Source of the DNA: Clostridia bacterium
Lineage (GTDB): Bacteria; Bacillota; Clostridia; Christensenellales; Borkfalkiaceae
NCBI GenBank assembly: GCA_900770185.1
Contig: CAAGJM010000021.1
Coordinates: 1-61,111 of the forward strand
Reading direction: 5' to 3'
Length of the DNA: 61,111 nt
A program made the position numbers and the translations under genes. The stretch's first letter is position 1; the number at the start of each line of letters is the position of its first letter. Under the pieces are notes generated by a model. That model was not told the origin of the DNA and did no database searches. It saw only the letters and a list, made by a program, of their open reading frames with translations. Shown here piece after piece: positions 60,479-61,111 of this stretch.

Positions 60479-60970
60479 ATGAAAAGAATAAAACGTAAAT
60501 TTATCCGCATACCCGACTGGGAGTTTTTCCGCGGCGTTGCGAACGATATAATAAGCCGCGGCAGATATTATATGCTGAACGGCTTTATCGCACACTCTGG
60601 CGTAAGCGTGTATATGCACTCGCTTAAAGTTGCCGCGCTTAGCTACTATATCGCAGTTAAAAGCGGGGTTAAGTGCGACTTAAAGTCGCTTATCACGGGT
60701 GCGCTTTTGCACGATTATTACCTTTACGACTGGCACGACAATAAGCCTTTTACTTTTCACGGCTTAAAGCACCATAAAATCGCCCTTAAAAACGCACTGG
60801 AAGATTACGAGCTTACAAAAACCGCTCAAAGCATAATTTATACGCATATGTTTCCGCTTACTTTCTGGACGGTGCCGTGGAACGTTGAATCGCGCATCGT
60901 TATGCGGGCGGATAAAATCGTTTCGACGCGTGAAACCTTAAAGCGCGACCCGCAGCCGAAATTCGCTTGA
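60479..60970 (+). CDS. HD-domain phosphohydrolase
   Basis: A 163-residue protein with HD metal-site residues: His in MHSLKVAAL, His-Asp in LLHDYYLYDWHD, and a later His near IYTHMFP. HD enzymes of this size hydrolyse nucleotides or cyclic nucleotides; the substrate is not shown. It follows the CmpB-like gene by 12 bases; GGCAGAG is a weak ribosome site. It is probably the last gene of the operon, before a long inverted repeat. Confidence 0.85.
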   Translation: MKRIKRKFIRIPDWEFFRGVANDIISRGRYYMLNGFIAHSGVSVYMHSLKVAALSYYIAVKSGVKCDLKSLITGALLHDYYLYDWHDNKPFTFHGLKHHKIALKNALEDYELTKTAQSIIYTHMFPLTFWTVPWNVESRIVMRADKIVSTRETLKRDPQPKFA

Positions 60971-60994
60971 TTCGCACAACAAAACCCCCGAGTT

Positions 60995-61031
60995 TAGTGC
61001 GTCAGTAATAGGGATTATTACTGACGCACTA
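60995..61031. repeat. perfect 16-bp inverted repeat
   Basis: TAGTGCGTCAGTAATA, 5-base loop GGGAT, then its exact complement. No T tract follows, so it is not a normal terminator. It abuts the first AGTTATATT unit. Confidence 0.92.
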
Positions 61032-61111
61032 GTTATATTTGCCTATCGGCAAGTTATATTGCTTTCGCAGTTATATTTTGCTACGCAAAGTTATATTTTC
61101 ACTACTGTGAA
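61031..61111. repeat. AGTTATATT units alternating with short hairpins (truncated by window)
   Basis: AGTTATATT occurs exactly at 61031, 61052, 61069 and 61089 (spacing 21, 17 and 20). Each is followed by a different small inverted repeat: TGCC-TATC-GGCA, GC-TTTC-GC, TTGC-TAC-GCAA and TTCAC-TACT-GTGAA. The array runs out of the window, so its length is unknown. Confidence 0.9.

Noticed and set aside
61031..61111. CRISPR with 9-bp repeats
   Set aside because: The repeat is too short and the intervening segments are self-complementary hairpins rather than spacers.

Overview
The window reads as one contig of a low-to-mid GC Bacillota (Clostridia-type) genome. Supporting signs are strong AGGAGG-type ribosome binding sites, TTGACA/TATAAT promoters, a CIRCE-controlled hrcA-grpE-dnaK-dnaJ operon, RNase J, Hsp33, a TrmR/TrhP-type tRNA hydroxylation pair and an intact sporulation sigma factor SigK. 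BspA-type leucine-rich surface proteins and intracellular uronate/arabinoside enzymes fit an uncultured gut clostridium. The family cannot be fixed from sequence alone.

Left part (1-33 kb) is mostly housekeeping. It holds dapA-dapB (minus strand), a four-gene run (membrane protein, methyltransferase, hslO, TPR protein), a 5.1-kb lipoprotein gene with LRR_5 repeats, and a minus-strand ABC importer of the nitrate/sulfonate/thiamine-precursor class. Then come valS, rnj-trmR-trhP, sigK-SDR, thyA-folA, a two-gene phage-tail-like cassette, aspS and the heat-shock operon. The LRR gene is flanked by a 22-bp direct repeat and followed by the C-terminal ghost of a second LRR gene.

Middle part (33-46 kb) is more accessory: an acetyltransferase, a DUF4838 (GH67-like) protein, a small two-TM protein, a hairpin-rich repeat tract, a divergent YczE-like/LysR pair, a WG-repeat protein, a MATE exporter and an SGNH hydrolase. 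A 132-bp tandem repeat array follows, ending at tRNA-Glu(CTC). Next are a probable 6S RNA, and an AT-richer pair made of a Dam-type adenine methyltransferase and a DUF5655/PD-(D/E)xK protein that look horizontally acquired.

Right part (45-61 kb) centres on glycan and uronate use: a second DUF4838 paralogue, an AraC regulator divergent from uxuA-uxuB (glucuronate to 2-keto-3-deoxygluconate), and a cytosolic GH127 enzyme. Among these are a flippase-like membrane protein plus cardiolipin synthase, a DUF1538 membrane protein co-transcribed with two PII-like proteins, and a rubrerythrin. Cytosolic DUF4838, UxuA/UxuB and GH127 proteins are consistent with import of oligosaccharides followed by internal hydrolysis. 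No matching importer or surface glycosidase is in the window.

Intergenic DNA is rich in repeats: dispersed elements at about 0.1, 42.1, 53.8 and 57.6 kb, a 63-bp repeat pair with hairpins at 36.3-36.5 kb, the 132-bp array at 42.2 kb, and a truncated array of AGTTATATT units alternating with short hairpins at the right edge. The best candidates for something undescribed are the DUF1538/double-PII operon, the hairpin arrays, the isolated tail-fibre cassette and the flanked LRR gene with its ghost.
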